64,000 bases of DNA from Streptomyces sp. NBC_01231 (GTDB lineage: Bacteria > Actinomycetota > Actinomycetes > Streptomycetales > Streptomycetaceae), in assembly GCA_035999765.1 (NCBI GenBank), contig CP108521.1:6138001-6202000 (forward strand). The letters run 5' to 3'. The position numbers and the translations under genes are program-made. The number at the start of each line of letters is the position of its first letter. Positions within the stretch are counted from its first letter, which is position 1. Positions 26,206 through 37,092 of this stretch are shown in pieces. The notes below the pieces were generated by a model. That model was not told the DNA's origin and searched no databases. It worked only from the letters and a program-made list of their open reading frames with translations.

Positions 26206-26529
26206 ATGAAGATCAAGAAGGGCGACCTGGTCCAGGTCATCACCGGTAAGGACAAGGGCAAGCAGGGCAAGGTCATCGCGGCCTTCCCCCGCGAGGACCG
26301 TGTCCTGGTCGAGGGTGTCAACCGGGTCAAGAAGCACACCAAGGCCGGCCCCACAGCTCGTGGTTCGCAGGCCGGCGGCATCGTCACCACCGAAGCCCCT
26401 GTTCACGTGAGCAACGTTCAGCTCGTCGTGGAGAAGGACGGCAACAAGGTAGTGACCCGCGTCGGTTACCGCTTCGACGACGAAGGCAACAAGATCCGCG
26501 TTGCCAAGCGGACGGGTGAGGACATCTGA
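26206..26529 (+). CDS. rplX: 50S ribosomal protein L24
   Basis: 107 aa ([20 protein letters not shown]). KOW motif at the N-terminus. Essential initiator of 50S assembly that lies near the tunnel exit. Stop overlaps the rplE start (TGATGA). Confidence 0.99.
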   Translation: MKIKKGDLVQVITGKDKGKQGKVIAAFPREDRVLVEGVNRVKKHTKAGPTARGSQAGGIVTTEAPVHVSNVQLVVEKDGNKVVTRVGYRFDDEGNKIRVAKRTGEDI

Positions 26530-27086
26530 TGACGACCACCACCACTCCGCGTCTGAAGACGAAGTACCGCGAGGAGATCGCGGGCAAGCTGCGTGACGAG
26601 TTCAAGTACGAGAACGTCATGCAGATCCCCGGCCTCGTCAAGATCGTGGTCAACATGGGTGTGGGCGACGCCGCCCGCGACTCCAAGCTGATCGACGGCG
26701 CGATTCGCGACCTCACCACGATCACCGGTCAGAAGCCGGCCGTCACCAAGGCCCGCAAGTCCATCGCGCAGTTCAAGCTGCGTGAGGGCCAGCCGATCGG
26801 TGCCCACGTCACGCTCCGTGGCGACCGCATGTGGGAGTTCCTGGACCGCACCCTGTCGCTCGCGCTCCCGCGCATCCGCGACTTCCGCGGCCTGTCCCCC
26901 AAGCAGTTCGACGGCCGTGGCAACTACACCTTCGGTCTCACGGAGCAGGTCATGTTCCACGAGATCGACCAGGACAAGATCGACCGCACCCGGGGTATGG
27001 ACATCACCGTGGTGACCACGGCGACCAACGACGCTGAGGGCCGCGCGCTCCTTCGTCACCTCGGCTTCCCCTTCAAGGAGGCGTGA
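26529..27086 (+). CDS. rplE: 50S ribosomal protein L5
   Basis: 185 aa, typical. Contains [20 protein letters not shown] and the C-terminal [13 protein letters not shown] region. L5 binds 5S rRNA and contacts the P-site tRNA and S13. 5 nt before rpsZ. Confidence 0.99.
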   Translation: MTTTTTPRLKTKYREEIAGKLRDEFKYENVMQIPGLVKIVVNMGVGDAARDSKLIDGAIRDLTTITGQKPAVTKARKSIAQFKLREGQPIGAHVTLRGDRMWEFLDRTLSLALPRIRDFRGLSPKQFDGRGNYTFGLTEQVMFHEIDQDKIDRTRGMDITVVTTATNDAEGRALLRHLGFPFKEA

Positions 27087-27091
27087 GCGAG

Positions 27092-27277
27092 ATGGCGAAG
27101 AAGGCTCTGATTGCCAAGGCTGCTCGTAAGCCCAAGTTCGGAGTACGTGGCTACACGCGCTGCCAGCGCTGCGGCCGTCCGCACTCCGTGTACCGCAAGT
27201 TCGGCCTGTGCCGCGTGTGCCTTCGTGAGATGGCTCACCGTGGCGAGCTGCCGGGCGTGACCAAGAGCTCCTGGTAA
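27092..27277 (+). CDS. rpsZ: 30S ribosomal protein S14, zinc-binding (type Z)
   Basis: 61 aa from the ATG at 27092; an in-frame GTG at 27083 adds only three residues. Four cysteines (C24, C27, C40, C43) form the zinc ribbon of the short C+ S14 type. Streptomycetes often hold a longer, zinc-free S14 paralogue elsewhere under Zur control; not visible here. 211 nt before rpsH. Confidence 0.98.
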   Translation: MAKKALIAKAARKPKFGVRGYTRCQRCGRPHSVYRKFGLCRVCLREMAHRGELPGVTKSSW

Positions 27278-27488
27278 TCCCGTACTTCGGGATACCAGAG
27301 GCTCTCGGTAAGTAAAGGGCAGTGTCAGGTGCCCACCCTTCCATGGCTTAGGCTAGGAGGGTTGGGCGCCTGGACGCCCATACGACTTACTACGCCGTAG
27401 GTCCACCGCGCCGCACCCGTCCCGTCTCGGATCGGGGAGAGGGATGGCGCACCAGGAAACCCCGGCGAGAGAGGCCGAAGGCCAATTC

Positions 27489-27887
27489 ATGACCATGACT
27501 GATCCGATCGCAGACATGCTTACGCGTCTGCGGAACGCGAACTCGGCATACCACGACTCCGTGACGATGCCGGCATCGAAGATCAAGTCTCACATCGCGG
27601 AGATCCTCCAGCAGGAGGGCTTCATCACGGGCTGGAAGGTCGAGGACGCCGAGGTCGGCAAGAACCTCGTCCTGGAGCTGAAGTTCGGCCCCAACCGTGA
27701 GCGCTCCATCGCGGGGATCAAGCGGATCTCCAAGCCCGGTCTCCGGGTGTACGCGAAGTCCACCAACCTGCCCAAGGTGCTGGGTGGCCTCGGCGTGGCG
27801 ATCATCTCCACGTCGCACGGGCTCCTCACCGACAAGCAGGCCGGCAAGAAGGGCGTGGGTGGGGAAGTCCTCGCCTACGTCTGGTAG
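27489..27887 (+). CDS. rpsH: 30S ribosomal protein S8
   Basis: 132 aa from the ATG at 27489 ([20 protein letters not shown]); an upstream in-frame ATG at 27444 gives unconserved residues. S8 binds helix 21 of 16S rRNA; in E. coli it autoregulates the spc operon. The 211-nt gap upstream is the longest inside this operon and could hold a leader or promoter; I found no convincing one. Confidence 0.98.
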   Translation: MTMTDPIADMLTRLRNANSAYHDSVTMPASKIKSHIAEILQQEGFITGWKVEDAEVGKNLVLELKFGPNRERSIAGIKRISKPGLRVYAKSTNLPKVLGGLGVAIISTSHGLLTDKQAGKKGVGGEVLAYVW

Positions 27888-27911
27888 CGGAAGGGAACGG
27901 AGGAAACAGCT

Positions 27912-28451
27912 ATGTCGCGTATTGGCAAGCTCCCCATCACGGTTCCCGCCGGCGTGGACGTCACCATCGACGGCCGTACGGTCGCGGTCAAGGGCCCCAA
28001 GGGATCCCTGAGCCACACCGTTGCCGCGCCGATCGACATCGCCAAGGGTGAGGACGGCGTGCTCAGCGTCACCCGCCCCAACGACGAGCGTCAGAACAAG
28101 GCCCTGCACGGCCTGTCCCGCACGCTGGTGGCGAACATGATCACCGGCGTGACCCAGGGTTACGTGAAGAAGCTCGAGATCAGCGGTGTCGGTTACCGCG
28201 TCACGGCCAAGGGTTCGAACCTCGAGTTCGCTCTCGGCTACAGCCACCCGATCACCGTCGAGGCGCCCGAGGGCATCACCTTCAAGGTCGAGAACCCGAC
28301 GCGGTTCTCGGTCGAGGGCATCGACAAGCAGAAGGTCGGCGAGGTTGCGGCCAACATCCGCAAGCTGCGCAAGCCCGACCCGTACAAGGCCAAGGGCGTC
28401 AAGTACGAGGGCGAAGTCATCCGCCGCAAGGTCGGAAAGGCGGGTAAGTAA
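27912..28451 (+). CDS. rplF: 50S ribosomal protein L6
   Basis: 179 aa ([20 protein letters not shown]), typical, with two repeated alpha/beta domains and the conserved C-terminal [19 protein letters not shown]. Located near the factor-binding site. 3 nt before rplR. Confidence 0.99.
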   Translation: MSRIGKLPITVPAGVDVTIDGRTVAVKGPKGSLSHTVAAPIDIAKGEDGVLSVTRPNDERQNKALHGLSRTLVANMITGVTQGYVKKLEISGVGYRVTAKGSNLEFALGYSHPITVEAPEGITFKVENPTRFSVEGIDKQKVGEVAANIRKLRKPDPYKAKGVKYEGEVIRRKVGKAGK

Positions 28452-28454
28452 GCC

Positions 28455-28838
28455 ATGGCATACGGACAGAAGATCCTCAAGGGCGACGCCTACAAGCGCG
28501 CCGCGATCAAGCGCCGCCACATCCGGATTCGCAAGTCGATCAACGGTACGGCGGAGCGTCCTCGTCTGGTCGTGACCCGCTCGAACCGCCACATCGTGGC
28601 CCAGGTGATCGACGACCTCAAGGGTCACACCCTTGCGTCGGCGTCCACCCTGGACACCTCGATCCGCGGTGGCGAGGGCGACAAGTCCGCCCAGGCCAAG
28701 CAGGTCGGCGCCCTGGTTGCCGAGCGCGCCAAGGCCGCCGGTGTCGAGGCTGTCGTATTCGACCGTGGTGGCAACCAGTACGCCGGGCGCATCGCCGCCC
28801 TGGCGGACGCCGCCCGCGAAGCCGGGCTCAAGTTCTGA
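28455..28838 (+). CDS. rplR: 50S ribosomal protein L18
   Basis: 127 aa, with a short N-terminal leader before [20 protein letters not shown]. Binds 5S rRNA with L5. 38 nt before rpsE. Confidence 0.99.
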   Translation: MAYGQKILKGDAYKRAAIKRRHIRIRKSINGTAERPRLVVTRSNRHIVAQVIDDLKGHTLASASTLDTSIRGGEGDKSAQAKQVGALVAERAKAAGVEAVVFDRGGNQYAGRIAALADAAREAGLKF

Positions 28839-28876
28839 GCCGCTTCCGTAGCTAGCGGAAAGAGAGAGGTAATCCA

Positions 28877-29485
28877 ATGGCTGGACCCCAGCGCCGTGGA
28901 AGCGGTGCCGGTGGCGGCGAGCGGCGGGACCGGAAGGGCCGTGACGGCGGCGCTGCTGCCGCCGAGAAGACCGCGTACGTTGAGCGCGTTGTCGCGATCA
29001 ACCGCGTCGCCAAGGTTGTGAAGGGTGGTCGTCGCTTCAGCTTCACCGCGCTGGTCGTGGTGGGCGACGGTGACGGCACCGTGGGTGTCGGTTACGGCAA
29101 GGCCAAGGAGGTGCCGGCCGCCATCGCCAAGGGTGTTGAGGAGGCCAAGAAGCACTTCTTCAAGGTCCCCCGTATCCAGGGCACCATCCCGCACCCGATC
29201 ACGGGTGAGAAGGCTGCCGGCGTCGTGCTGCTCAAGCCCGCGTCCCCCGGTACCGGTGTTATCGCCGGTGGCCCGGTGCGTGCCGTGCTCGAGTGCGCCG
29301 GTATCCACGACATCCTGTCGAAGTCGCTCGGCTCGTCGAACGCGATCAACATCGTGCACGCGACCGTGGCGGCCCTGAAGGGCCTGCAGCGTCCCGAGGA
29401 GGTCGCGGCCCGCCGTGGCCTGCCGCTCGAGGACGTCGCTCCCGCGGCTCTGCTGCGTGCGCGTGCCGGGGCTGGTGCTGCGTAA
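28877..29485 (+). CDS. rpsE: 30S ribosomal protein S5
   Basis: 202 aa. A Gly/Arg-rich N-terminal extension of about 30 residues precedes the core ([20 protein letters not shown]), as in other streptomycetes. S5 governs translational fidelity; the loop around residues 45-60 where spectinomycin-resistance changes occur looks wild type. Stop overlaps rpmD (TAATG). Confidence 0.99.
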   Translation: MAGPQRRGSGAGGGERRDRKGRDGGAAAAEKTAYVERVVAINRVAKVVKGGRRFSFTALVVVGDGDGTVGVGYGKAKEVPAAIAKGVEEAKKHFFKVPRIQGTIPHPITGEKAAGVVLLKPASPGTGVIAGGPVRAVLECAGIHDILSKSLGSSNAINIVHATVAALKGLQRPEEVAARRGLPLEDVAPAALLRARAGAGAA

Positions 29486-29667
29486 TGGCTCAGCTCAAGA
29501 TCACGCAGACGAAGTCGTACATCGGCAGCAAGCAGAACCACCGTGACACCCTGCGTTCCCTTGGTCTCAAGGGCATCAACACGCAGGTCGTCAAGGAGGA
29601 TCGTCCCGAGTTCCGCGGCATGGTGCACACCGTCCGCCACCTCGTGACGGTCGAGGAGGTCGACTGA
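29485..29667 (+). CDS. rpmD: 50S ribosomal protein L30
   Basis: 60 aa ([20 protein letters not shown]), short bacterial L30 form. Overlaps rpsE by one base and precedes rplO by 2 nt. Confidence 0.98.
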   Translation: MAQLKITQTKSYIGSKQNHRDTLRSLGLKGINTQVVKEDRPEFRGMVHTVRHLVTVEEVD

Positions 29668-29669
29668 TC

Positions 29670-30125
29670 ATGGCGGAGAACAACCCGCTCAAGATCCACA
29701 ACCTCCGTCCCGCCCCGGGCGCCAAGACCGCCAAGACCCGTGTCGGTCGTGGTGAGGCGTCGAAGGGTAAGACGGCCGGTCGTGGTACCAAGGGCACGAA
29801 GGCCCGTTACCAGGTTCCGGCGCGCTTCGAGGGTGGGCAGATCCCCCTCCACATGCGTCTGCCGAAGCTCAAGGGCTTCAAGAACCCGTTCAAGACCGAG
29901 TACCAGGTCGTGAACCTCGACAAGCTGGGCGCGCTGTACCCCGAGGGTGGCGAGGTCACCGTCGAGGGCCTCGTGGCCAAGGGTGCCGTTCGCAAGAACA
30001 GCCTCGTCAAGGTCCTCGGCCAGGGCGAGATCTCCGTGGCGCTGCAGGTGACGGTTGACGCCGTCTCCGGCTCCGCCAAGGAGAAGATCACCGCCGCCGG
30101 CGGTACGGTCACCGAGCTCATCTGA
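29670..30125 (+). CDS. rplO: 50S ribosomal protein L15
   Basis: 151 aa ([20 protein letters not shown]), typical. The Gly/Arg/Lys-rich N-terminal arm threads into 23S rRNA; the globular part follows from residue 60. Last ribosomal gene before the terminator at 30156. In many bacteria secY follows directly, whereas here a gap of 557 nt with a terminator and a promoter separates them. Confidence 0.99.
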   Translation: MAENNPLKIHNLRPAPGAKTAKTRVGRGEASKGKTAGRGTKGTKARYQVPARFEGGQIPLHMRLPKLKGFKNPFKTEYQVVNLDKLGALYPEGGEVTVEGLVAKGAVRKNSLVKVLGQGEISVALQVTVDAVSGSAKEKITAAGGTVTELI

Positions 30126-30155
30126 GCCCGGGCGGCACCGCCGCACACGCACAAG

Positions 30156-30196
30156 AGGCCGGGCAGTTCTCCCGCGGGGGAACTGCCCGGCCTTTG
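30156..30196 (+). terminator. Terminator after rplO
   Basis: 14-bp stem (30156-30169 and 30180-30193, AGGCCGGGCAGTTC/GAACTGCCCGGCCT), extended by TCCC/GGGG pairing and followed by TTT. Confidence 0.85.
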
Positions 30197-30222
30197 CCGT
30201 AGGCCGCGAGCGCTGTGCGCAA

Positions 30223-30330
30223 ACGGCTCGCGGAAACGGCTGACGTAAACGGCTCTGGAACGGCTCGCGGAGACGGTTCGGCGAACGGCTCTGGAACGGT
30301 TCGGCGAACGGATCGCGGAAAACGGCCGAA
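30223..30330. repeat. Tandem array of a 12-nt ACGG(C/T)TC unit
   Basis: ACGG recurs at 30223, 30236, 30249, 30260, 30273, 30285, 30296, 30308 and 30322 with spacing of 11-14 nt. Surrounding bases (CTCGCGGA, CTCTGGA, TTCGGCGA) also repeat. No gene with a good start covers it. It fills the gap between the rplO terminator and the secY promoter. Confidence 0.7.
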
Positions 30331-30518
30331 AAGAGCCGGTGCCCGACGGATCATCCGTCGGAGACCGGCGACAATGCCTGGAGATCTCCCCGTTTTCCCC
30401 TTTGCTCCCCGCCGGTCGCTTCGCAGATGTCAACGTGATGTGACCGGCAGCGGGTGATGACGGAGATCTTCACCACCCCTCCCTGACCGACCCTTGACCT
30501 GCCGCCTGTCAGCCAAGC

Positions 30519-30548
30519 TTCACCTGGCTGCGCAGCCGCTGTTAGAGT
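30519..30548 (+). promoter_or_regulatory. Candidate secY promoter
   Basis: TTCACC (30519-30524) and TAGAGT (30543-30548) with 18 nt spacing, about 130 nt before the secY start and after the terminator, where a new promoter is expected. Confidence 0.45.
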
Positions 30549-30682
30549 CCATGAGGTCCACCTGTGCCCGCGCGAGGTATGCCGTTCGGTGTCGGGGTGG
30601 TAGAAAACATCGTTCGGCCCGCTGGGCCCTGTTTACACGACTAGTCCCTGCCGCGCGCGGCGCGGGGGTCGCAGGAGGAACC

Positions 30683-31996
30683 GTGCTCACCGCGTTCGCC
30701 CGGGCGTTCAAGACGCCCGACCTGCGCAAGAAGCTGCTCTTCACTCTCGGCATCATCGTGGTCTACCGAGTCGGTACCCACGTTCCGATCCCGGGCGTCG
30801 ATTACACGGCCGTCCAGCAGTGTGTGGACGAGGCGTCCGGCAACCAGGGCCTGTTCGGTCTGGTGAACATGTTCAGTGGTGGTGCGCTGCTCCAGATCAC
30901 CATCTTCGCGCTGGGCATCATGCCGTACATCACGGCGAGCATCATCCTGCAGCTGCTGACCGTCGTGATTCCGCGTCTGGAAGCCCTCAAGAAGGAGGGA
31001 CAGGCCGGCACCGCGAAGATCACGCAGTACACGCGGTACCTGACGGTGGCGCTCGCCATCCTGCAGGGCACCGGCCTCGTCGCCACCGCCCGCAGCGGCG
31101 CGCTGTTCAGCGGCTGCCAGGTCGCCAGCTCGATCGTCCCGGACCGTGCGATCTTCACCACCATCGTCATGGTCATCTGCATGACCGCCGGTACGGCCGT
31201 CGTCATGTGGCTCGGTGAGCTCATCACCGACCGCGGCATCGGCAACGGCATGTCGATCCTGATGTTCATCTCGATCGCGGCGACCTTCCCGTCCGCGCTG
31301 TGGGCCATCAAGAAGCAGGGCACCCTGGCCAACGGCTGGATCGAGTTCGGCACGGTCATCGTCGTCGGCCTGGTCATGGTCGGCCTGGTGGTCTTCGTCG
31401 AGCAGGCCCAGCGCCGCATCCCGGTGCAGTACGCGAAGCGGATGATCGGCCGCCGTTCCTACGGCGGCACGTCGACGTACATCCCGCTGAAGGTGAACCA
31501 GGCGGGTGTGATCCCCGTCATCTTCGCGTCGTCGCTGCTCTACATCCCGGCGCTGGTCGCGCAGTTCTCGAGCGGTACGTCGGGTTGGAAGACCTGGATC
31601 GAGGGGCACCTCGTCAAGGGGAACCACCCCTACTACATCGCCTCGTACTTCCTGTTGATCGTTTTCTTCGCGTTCTTCTACGTGGCGATCTCGTTCAACC
31701 CCGAGGAAGTCGCCGACAACATGAAGAAGTATGGTGGCTTCATCCCGGGCATCCGGGCTGGCCGACCGACCGCTGAGTACCTGTCGTACGTGCTCAACCG
31801 GATCACCTGGCCGGGTTCGCTGTATCTGGGTCTGATCGCTCTCGTACCGACAATGGCGTTGGTCGGGTTCAACGCGAGCCAGAACTTCCCGTTCGGTGGG
31901 ACAAGCATCCTGATCATCGTGGGTGTCGGTCTCGAGACGGTGAAGCAGATCGAGAGCCAGCTCCAGCAGCGCAATTACGAAGGGTTCCTCCGCTGA
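30683..31996 (+). CDS. secY: Preprotein translocase subunit SecY
   Basis: 437 aa from the GTG at 30683, preceded by AGGAGGA; an earlier in-frame start at 30494 would add an unconserved leader. Ten transmembrane helices are recognisable, beginning after the amphipathic [19 protein letters not shown]. The plug/helix 2 region includes [20 protein letters not shown]. SecY forms the protein-conducting channel with SecE and SecG. Its stop overlaps adk (TGATG), giving the secY-adk-map order typical of high-GC Gram-positives. Confidence 0.98.
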   Translation: MLTAFARAFKTPDLRKKLLFTLGIIVVYRVGTHVPIPGVDYTAVQQCVDEASGNQGLFGLVNMFSGGALLQITIFALGIMPYITASIILQLLTVVIPRLEALKKEGQAGTAKITQYTRYLTVALAILQGTGLVATARSGALFSGCQVASSIVPDRAIFTTIVMVICMTAGTAVVMWLGELITDRGIGNGMSILMFISIAATFPSALWAIKKQGTLANGWIEFGTVIVVGLVMVGLVVFVEQAQRRIPVQYAKRMIGRRSYGGTSTYIPLKVNQAGVIPVIFASSLLYIPALVAQFSSGTSGWKTWIEGHLVKGNHPYYIASYFLLIVFFAFFYVAISFNPEEVADNMKKYGGFIPGIRAGRPTAEYLSYVLNRITWPGSLYLGLIALVPTMALVGFNASQNFPFGGTSILIIVGVGLETVKQIESQLQQRNYEGFLR

Positions 31997-32658
31997 TGCG
32001 TATCGTCCTCGTCGGGCCGCCGGGTGCCGGTAAGGGAACGCAGGCCGCGTTCCTCGCGCAGAACCTGTCGATCCCGCACATCTCCACGGGCGACCTGTTC
32101 CGGGCCAACATCAGCAAGCAGACGGAACTCGGCAAACTGGCGAAGTCCTACATGGACGCGGGCAACCTGGTCCCGGACGAGGTCACCATCGGGATGGCCA
32201 AGGACCGCATGGAGCAGCCCGACGCGGAGAACGGCTTCCTGCTGGACGGCTTCCCGCGCAACGTGTCGCAGGCCGAGGCGCTGGACGAGATGCTGAAGTC
32301 CGAGGGCATGAAGCTGGACGCGGTGCTGGACCTCGAGGTCCCCGAGGAGGAGGTCGTCAAGCGGATCGCCGGCCGGCGTATCTGCCGCAACGACTCCGCG
32401 CACGTCTTCCACGTGTCGTACAAGGCGCCGAAGCAGGAAGGCGTCTGCGACGTCTGCGGCGGGGAGCTGTACCAGCGCGACGACGACTCCGAGGAGACCG
32501 TCCGTACGCGTCTGGAGGTCTACCACACGCAGACCGAGCCGATCATCGACTACTACAAGGCGCAGGGCCTGGTGGTCACGATCTCGGCACTCGGCAAGGT
32601 GGAGGACGTCACGGGGCGCGCCATGGAGGCGCTCAAGCGCGAGGACCACGTCGCGTAG
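31996..32658 (+). CDS. adk: Adenylate kinase
   Basis: 220 aa. P-loop GPPGAGKGT at residues 7-15, AMP-binding region with DGFPR, and a long-form LID domain with several Cys (RICRND, then GVCDVCGG), suggesting partial or full zinc coordination. Interconverts ATP + AMP and 2 ADP. Overlaps secY by one base; a hairpin follows before map. Confidence 0.98.
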   Translation: MRIVLVGPPGAGKGTQAAFLAQNLSIPHISTGDLFRANISKQTELGKLAKSYMDAGNLVPDEVTIGMAKDRMEQPDAENGFLLDGFPRNVSQAEALDEMLKSEGMKLDAVLDLEVPEEEVVKRIAGRRICRNDSAHVFHVSYKAPKQEGVCDVCGGELYQRDDDSEETVRTRLEVYHTQTEPIIDYYKAQGLVVTISALGKVEDVTGRAMEALKREDHVA

Positions 32659-32678
32659 CAGTTCTTCGTACGTCGTCG

Positions 32679-32714
32679 CAGCCGCGGTTCCCCAGGGAGG
32701 GGGCCGCGGCTGTT
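32679..32714 (+). terminator. Hairpin between adk and map
   Basis: 9-bp stem (32679-32687 and 32704-32712, CAGCCGCGG/CCGCGGCTG), extendable through the loop by CCC/GGG pairing, followed by TTGCG. It may be a partial terminator within the secY-adk-map unit. Confidence 0.5.
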
Positions 32715-32778
32715 GCGTGGGTGCACGTATCGTTGAAGGCGCCCGTCCCTCCCCGGTCCGAGAAAGGCTCCCGCCGCC

Positions 32779-33615
32779 ATGGTGCAGATCAAGTCCCCCG
32801 AGCAGATCGCCAAGATGCGTGAGGCGGGGTTGGTCGTCGCAGCCATCCATGCGGCGACGCGTGAGGCCGCGGTGCCCGGGGCCACGACCAGGGATCTGGA
32901 CCAGGTCGCGCGCAAGGTGCTCGCAGAGCACGACGCGAAGCCGAACTTCCTCGGCTACGGCGGGTTCCCGGCGACCATCTGCACCTCGGTGAACGAGGTC
33001 GTCGTGCACGGCATCCCGTCCGACGAGGTCGTCCTCAAGGACGGCGACGTCATCTCCATCGACTGCGGCGCGATCATCGACGGTTGGCACGGTGACGCCG
33101 CCTACACGGCCTTCGTGGGCTCCGGGCACGCTCCTGAACTGGTCGAGCTCTCCCGGGTGACCGAGGAGTCGATGTGGGCCGGCATCGCGGCCATGAAGCC
33201 GGGCAACCGCCTCGTGGACGTCTCCCGGGCCGTCGAGACGTACATCCGCCGCCAGCCGAAGCCCGGCGGCGGCCGCTACGGCATCATCGAGGACTACGGC
33301 GGCCACGGCATCGGCACCGAGATGCACATGGACCCGCACCTCCTGAACTACGTCGACCGCCGCCGCGGCAAGGGCCCCAAGCTGGTCCCCGGCTTCTGCC
33401 TCGCCATCGAGCCGATGGTCTCCCTGGGCACCCCGAAGACGGAGGTCCTCCAGGACGACTGGACGGTCATCACCACCGACGGGACCTGGTCGTCCCACTG
33501 GGAGCACTCGGTGGCGCTGACGGAGGAGGGCCCGCTGGTGCTCACCTCTCCCGACGGGGGCAAGGCGAAGCTGGCCGAGCTGGGGATCGTGGCGGCTCCG
33601 GATCCGCTGGGCTGA
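32779..33615 (+). CDS. map: Methionine aminopeptidase, type I
   Basis: 278 aa. The pita-bread fold shows all five metal ligands in context: two Asp (SIDCGAIIDGWHGDAAY), His in GGHGIGTEMHMDP, Glu in AIEPMV and Glu in WEHSVALTEEG. It removes N-terminal Met when the second residue is small. It lacks the N-terminal zinc-finger extension of the MetAP1c class. In the secY-adk-map order before infA. Confidence 0.97.
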   Translation: MVQIKSPEQIAKMREAGLVVAAIHAATREAAVPGATTRDLDQVARKVLAEHDAKPNFLGYGGFPATICTSVNEVVVHGIPSDEVVLKDGDVISIDCGAIIDGWHGDAAYTAFVGSGHAPELVELSRVTEESMWAGIAAMKPGNRLVDVSRAVETYIRRQPKPGGGRYGIIEDYGGHGIGTEMHMDPHLLNYVDRRRGKGPKLVPGFCLAIEPMVSLGTPKTEVLQDDWTVITTDGTWSSHWEHSVALTEEGPLVLTSPDGGKAKLAELGIVAAPDPLG

Positions 33616-33695
33616 GCGCGGTCGCGCCCGGCGGGACTCACAGGCTCCGGCGGGCCTTTGCTTAGGGATCTTCGGTGTGGGGCAGACTCTCTCGA

Positions 33696-33725
33696 TTCGT
33701 CTTTCCGGGTGCGCTGTCGTAGACT
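33696..33725 (+). promoter_or_regulatory. Candidate infA promoter
   Basis: TTCGTC (33696-33701) and TAGACT (33720-33725), 18-nt spacing; the -10 is good, the -35 weak. It would give a leader of about 85 nt. Confidence 0.35.
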
Positions 33726-33817
33726 GACTCGTCGGCTCTCGTGCATCCGCATGTCCGCATGCGCTCGTAAGAGACGCAAAGGGAGTCGATCAAGGTAGTC
33801 GATTCGAAGGGCGAAGC

Positions 33818-34039
33818 GTGGCCAAGAAGCAAGGTGCCATCGAGATCGAGGGCACTGTCGTCGAGTCTCTTCCGAACGCCATGTTCAAGGTCGAGCTCCA
33901 GAACGGCCACCAGGTCCTGGCACACATCAGCGGCAAGATGCGTATGCACTACATCCGTATCCTCCCTGACGACCGGGTCGTGGTGGAGCTGTCTCCGTAC
34001 GACCTGACGCGTGGCCGGATCGTCTACCGGTACAAGTAG
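33818..34039 (+). CDS. infA: Translation initiation factor IF-1
   Basis: 73 aa, GTG start; OB-fold protein ([20 protein letters not shown] to the C-terminal RIVYRYK). Binds the 30S A site during initiation. Precedes rpmJ by 59 nt, the usual infA-rpmJ-rpsM-rpsK-rpoA-rplQ order. Confidence 0.98.
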   Translation: MAKKQGAIEIEGTVVESLPNAMFKVELQNGHQVLAHISGKMRMHYIRILPDDRVVVELSPYDLTRGRIVYRYK

Positions 34040-34098
34040 ATCTTGCCTTTGCCCCGCTTCCGGCGGGGTGGTGGCACTGACCCGGAGAACCTCACCCC

Positions 34099-34212
34099 AT
34101 GAAGGTCAAGCCGAGCGTCAAGAAGATCTGCGACAAGTGCAGGGTGATCCGCCGTCACGGCCGGGTCATGGTCATTTGCGACAACCCGCGCCACAAGCAG
34201 CGCCAGGGCTGA
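34099..34212 (+). CDS. rpmJ: 50S ribosomal protein L36, zinc-binding form
   Basis: 37 aa ([20 protein letters not shown]). C11, C14, C27 and H32 form the zinc ribbon of the C+ type. Too short for most gene finders. The stop is at 34210. Together with the zinc form of S14 this shows the main ribosomal cluster carries the zinc-replete variants. Confidence 0.97.
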   Translation: MKVKPSVKKICDKCRVIRRHGRVMVICDNPRHKQRQG

Positions 34213-34403
34213 CGCACGACCCACCCTCTGCGATTCGCAGAACTTCGCGCGACGCGAGCTGAACATGTTCATACGCAGGACCCGGGCGGCGCTGGCGTCG
34301 CCTGACACCCCCGGTTCGGAGGCCGGGGACCCGGTTCGTACCTCATACGGCGGCTGGGAACCGGTTCTGTGGAAGACCTCCGAGGATCAACTGGAGCCAT
34401 TGA

Positions 34404-34784
34404 ATGGCACGCGTTTCCGGTGTTGACATCCCGCGCGAAAAGCGTGTGGAGGTCGCCCTCACTTATGTGTTCGGCATCGGCCGGACCCTGTCCCAGCTGA
34501 CGCTGGCCGAGACCGGCATCGACCCGAACACCCGCGTTCGCGACCTCTCCGAGGAGCAGCTCGTCGCGATTCGTGAGTACGTCGACAGCAACATCAAGAC
34601 CGAGGGTGACCTCCGTCGCGAGATCCAGGCCGACATCCGCCGCAAGGTCGAGATCGGTTGCTACCAGGGTCTCCGTCACCGTCGTGGTCTGCCCGTCCGC
34701 GGTCAGCGCACCAGCACGAACGCCCGCACCCGCAAGGGCCCGCGTCGCGCCATCGCCGGCAAGAAGAAGCCGGGCAAGAAGTAG
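34404..34784 (+). CDS. rpsM: 30S ribosomal protein S13
   Basis: 126 aa ([20 protein letters not shown]), with H2TH-type N-domain and a basic C-terminal tail ([13 protein letters not shown]) reaching the P-site tRNA. 191 nt after rpmJ, 64 nt before rpsK. Confidence 0.99.
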   Translation: MARVSGVDIPREKRVEVALTYVFGIGRTLSQLTLAETGIDPNTRVRDLSEEQLVAIREYVDSNIKTEGDLRREIQADIRRKVEIGCYQGLRHRRGLPVRGQRTSTNARTRKGPRRAIAGKKKPGKK

Positions 34785-34848
34785 TCCTCAGCGGACGCTC
34801 ACCAGCGGTCTTCGCTGTAGGACCGACCACCTCCCGTAGGAGTTATAG

Positions 34849-35253
34849 ATGCCCCCCAAGGGTCGTCAGGGCGCTGCCAAGAAGGTGCGCCGCAAGGAAA
34901 AGAAGAACGTCGCTCACGGTCACGCGCACATCAAGAGCACGTTCAACAACACCATCGTCTCGATCACGGACCCCTCGGGCAACGTGATCTCCTGGGCCTC
35001 CGCCGGCCACGTCGGCTTCAAGGGCTCGCGCAAGTCCACCCCCTTCGCCGCGCAGATGGCCGCCGAGTCGGCCGCCCGCCGCGCGCAGGAGCACGGCATG
35101 CGCAAGGTCGACGTCTTCGTCAAGGGTCCCGGCTCCGGCCGTGAGACCGCGATCCGCTCCCTCCAGGCCACCGGCCTCGAGGTCGGCTCGATCCAGGACG
35201 TCACCCCCACCCCGCACAACGGCTGCCGTCCGCCCAAGCGCCGCCGCGTCTGA
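34849..35253 (+). CDS. rpsK: 30S ribosomal protein S11
   Basis: 134 aa ([20 protein letters not shown]). Contains the conserved [15 protein letters not shown] and the C-terminal [16 protein letters not shown] with the Asn-Gly site known to form isoaspartate in E. coli. Platform protein contacting the mRNA at the E site. 140 nt before rpoA. Confidence 0.99.
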   Translation: MPPKGRQGAAKKVRRKEKKNVAHGHAHIKSTFNNTIVSITDPSGNVISWASAGHVGFKGSRKSTPFAAQMAAESAARRAQEHGMRKVDVFVKGPGSGRETAIRSLQATGLEVGSIQDVTPTPHNGCRPPKRRRV

Positions 35254-35393
35254 GGCCAGGTTGTCTTGAGGTTGCGGGCGGTACGGCTCTTCGGGGCGGT
35301 ACCGCCCGTACCCTTGCAGTACCCCGCACTTTCGCCGGTGCGGGTCCGTCGGGCGTCAAATAGCGGGCGTCCACGAAAAAAGGATCTCCACCC

Positions 35394-36413
35394 ATGCTGA
35401 TCGCTCAGCGTCCCTCGTTGACCGAAGAGGTCGTCGACGAATTCCGCTCCCGGTTCGTGATCGAGCCGCTGGAGCCGGGCTTCGGTTACACCCTCGGCAA
35501 CTCCCTCCGCCGTACCCTCCTGTCGTCCATCCCCGGTGCCGCTGTCACCAGCATCCGCATCGACGGCGTCCTGCACGAGTTCACCACCGTGCCGGGCGTC
35601 AAGGAGGACGTCACCGACCTGATCCTCAACATCAAGCAGCTGGTCGTCTCCTCGGAGCACGACGAGCCGGTCGTGATGTACCTGCGCAAGCAGGGCCCGG
35701 GTCTGGTCACCGCCGCCGACATCGCGCCCCCGGCCGGTGTCGAGGTCCACAACCCCGACCTCGTCCTCGCCACGCTCAACGGCAAGGGCAAGCTGGAGAT
35801 GGAGCTGACGGTCGAGCGTGGCCGCGGTTACGTCTCCGCCGTGCAGAACAAGCAGGTGGGCCAGGAGATCGGCCGTATCCCGGTCGACTCCATCTACTCG
35901 CCCGTCCTGAAGGTCACGTACAAGGTCGAGGCCACGCGTGTCGAGCAGCGCACCGACTTCGACAAGCTGATCGTCGACGTCGAGACCAAGCAGGCGATGC
36001 GTCCGCGTGACGCCATGGCCTCCGCCGGTAAGACCCTGGTCGAGCTGTTCGGTCTCGCCCGCGAGCTGAACATCGACGCCGAGGGCATCGACATGGGCCC
36101 GTCCCCCACGGACGCCGCTCTGGCCGCTGATCTCGCCCTGCCGATCGAGGAGCTCGAGCTCACCGTTCGGTCGTACAACTGCCTCAAGCGTGAGGGCATC
36201 CACTCCGTGGGTGAGCTCGTGGCTCGTTCCGAGGCGGACCTGCTCGACATCCGTAACTTCGGTGCGAAGTCGATCGACGAGGTCAAGGCGAAGCTGGCGG
36301 GCATGGGCCTGGCGCTCAAGGACAGCCCGCCCGGATTCGACCCGACCGCCGCGGCGGACGCGTTCGGCGCGGACGACGAGGACGCCGGGTTCGTGGAGAC
36401 CGAGCAGTACTAG
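35394..36413 (+). CDS. rpoA: RNA polymerase alpha subunit
   Basis: 339 aa. The N-terminal dimerisation domain ([20 protein letters not shown]) occupies residues 1-230 and the C-terminal domain ([20 protein letters not shown]) about 250-315, followed by an acidic tail. Preceded by AAAAAAGGA. Located between rpsK and rplQ as in most bacteria. Confidence 0.99.
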   Translation: MLIAQRPSLTEEVVDEFRSRFVIEPLEPGFGYTLGNSLRRTLLSSIPGAAVTSIRIDGVLHEFTTVPGVKEDVTDLILNIKQLVVSSEHDEPVVMYLRKQGPGLVTAADIAPPAGVEVHNPDLVLATLNGKGKLEMELTVERGRGYVSAVQNKQVGQEIGRIPVDSIYSPVLKVTYKVEATRVEQRTDFDKLIVDVETKQAMRPRDAMASAGKTLVELFGLARELNIDAEGIDMGPSPTDAALAADLALPIEELELTVRSYNCLKREGIHSVGELVARSEADLLDIRNFGAKSIDEVKAKLAGMGLALKDSPPGFDPTAAADAFGADDEDAGFVETEQY

Positions 36414-36578
36414 GCGCTCCGCGAGGAGGCCGGATTTTCGGCTGCGGACCGGCTGTGGCTGGTCCCGCAGTTCCCCCCCCGCCCCTCAGGGGGCGTGGGG
36501 TCTCCGACGGGCGATCGCCCGCTCGGACACTGACCCCGGTACCTGATACGGCCGGGGCAGACACCTAGGAGAAACACC

Positions 36579-37079
36579 ATGCCGAAGCCCACCAAGGGTG
36601 CCCGTCTGGGCGGCAGCGCCGCGCACGAGAAGCTGCTTCTCGCGAACCTCGCGAAGCAGCTGTTCGAGCACGGCCGTATCACCACCACCGAGGCGAAGGC
36701 GCGCAAGCTGCGTCCGTACGCCGAGCGTCTGGTCACCAAGGGGAAGAAGGGCGACCTTCACAACCGCCGTCAGGTGCTCCAGGTGATCACGGACAAGAGC
36801 ATCGTGCACACGCTCTTCACCGAGATCGGCCCGCGCTACGAGAACCGTCCCGGTGGCTACACCCGCATCACCAAGATCGGTAACCGTCGTGGCGACAACG
36901 CGCCCATGGCCGTCATCGAGCTGGTCGAGGCGCTGACCGTCGCGCAGCAGGCGACCGGTGAGGCCGAGGCCGCGACGCAGCGTGCCGCCAAGGACGCCGA
37001 GGCTGCGGTTGAGACCAAGGCCGAGGAGACCAAGGCCGACCAGGCCGAGGACGCTGCCGAGGAGTCCAAGGACGCGTAA
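36579..37079 (+). CDS. rplQ: 50S ribosomal protein L17
   Basis: 166 aa. The core ([20 protein letters not shown] to about residue 118) is followed by an Ala/Glu/Lys-rich tail of about 45 residues, common in streptomycetes and likely disordered. AGGAG lies upstream. Last gene of the alpha operon, 165 nt after rpoA. Confidence 0.99.
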   Translation: MPKPTKGARLGGSAAHEKLLLANLAKQLFEHGRITTTEAKARKLRPYAERLVTKGKKGDLHNRRQVLQVITDKSIVHTLFTEIGPRYENRPGGYTRITKIGNRRGDNAPMAVIELVEALTVAQQATGEAEAATQRAAKDAEAAVETKAEETKADQAEDAAEESKDA

Positions 37080-37092
37080 GCGTTCTGCCGGG

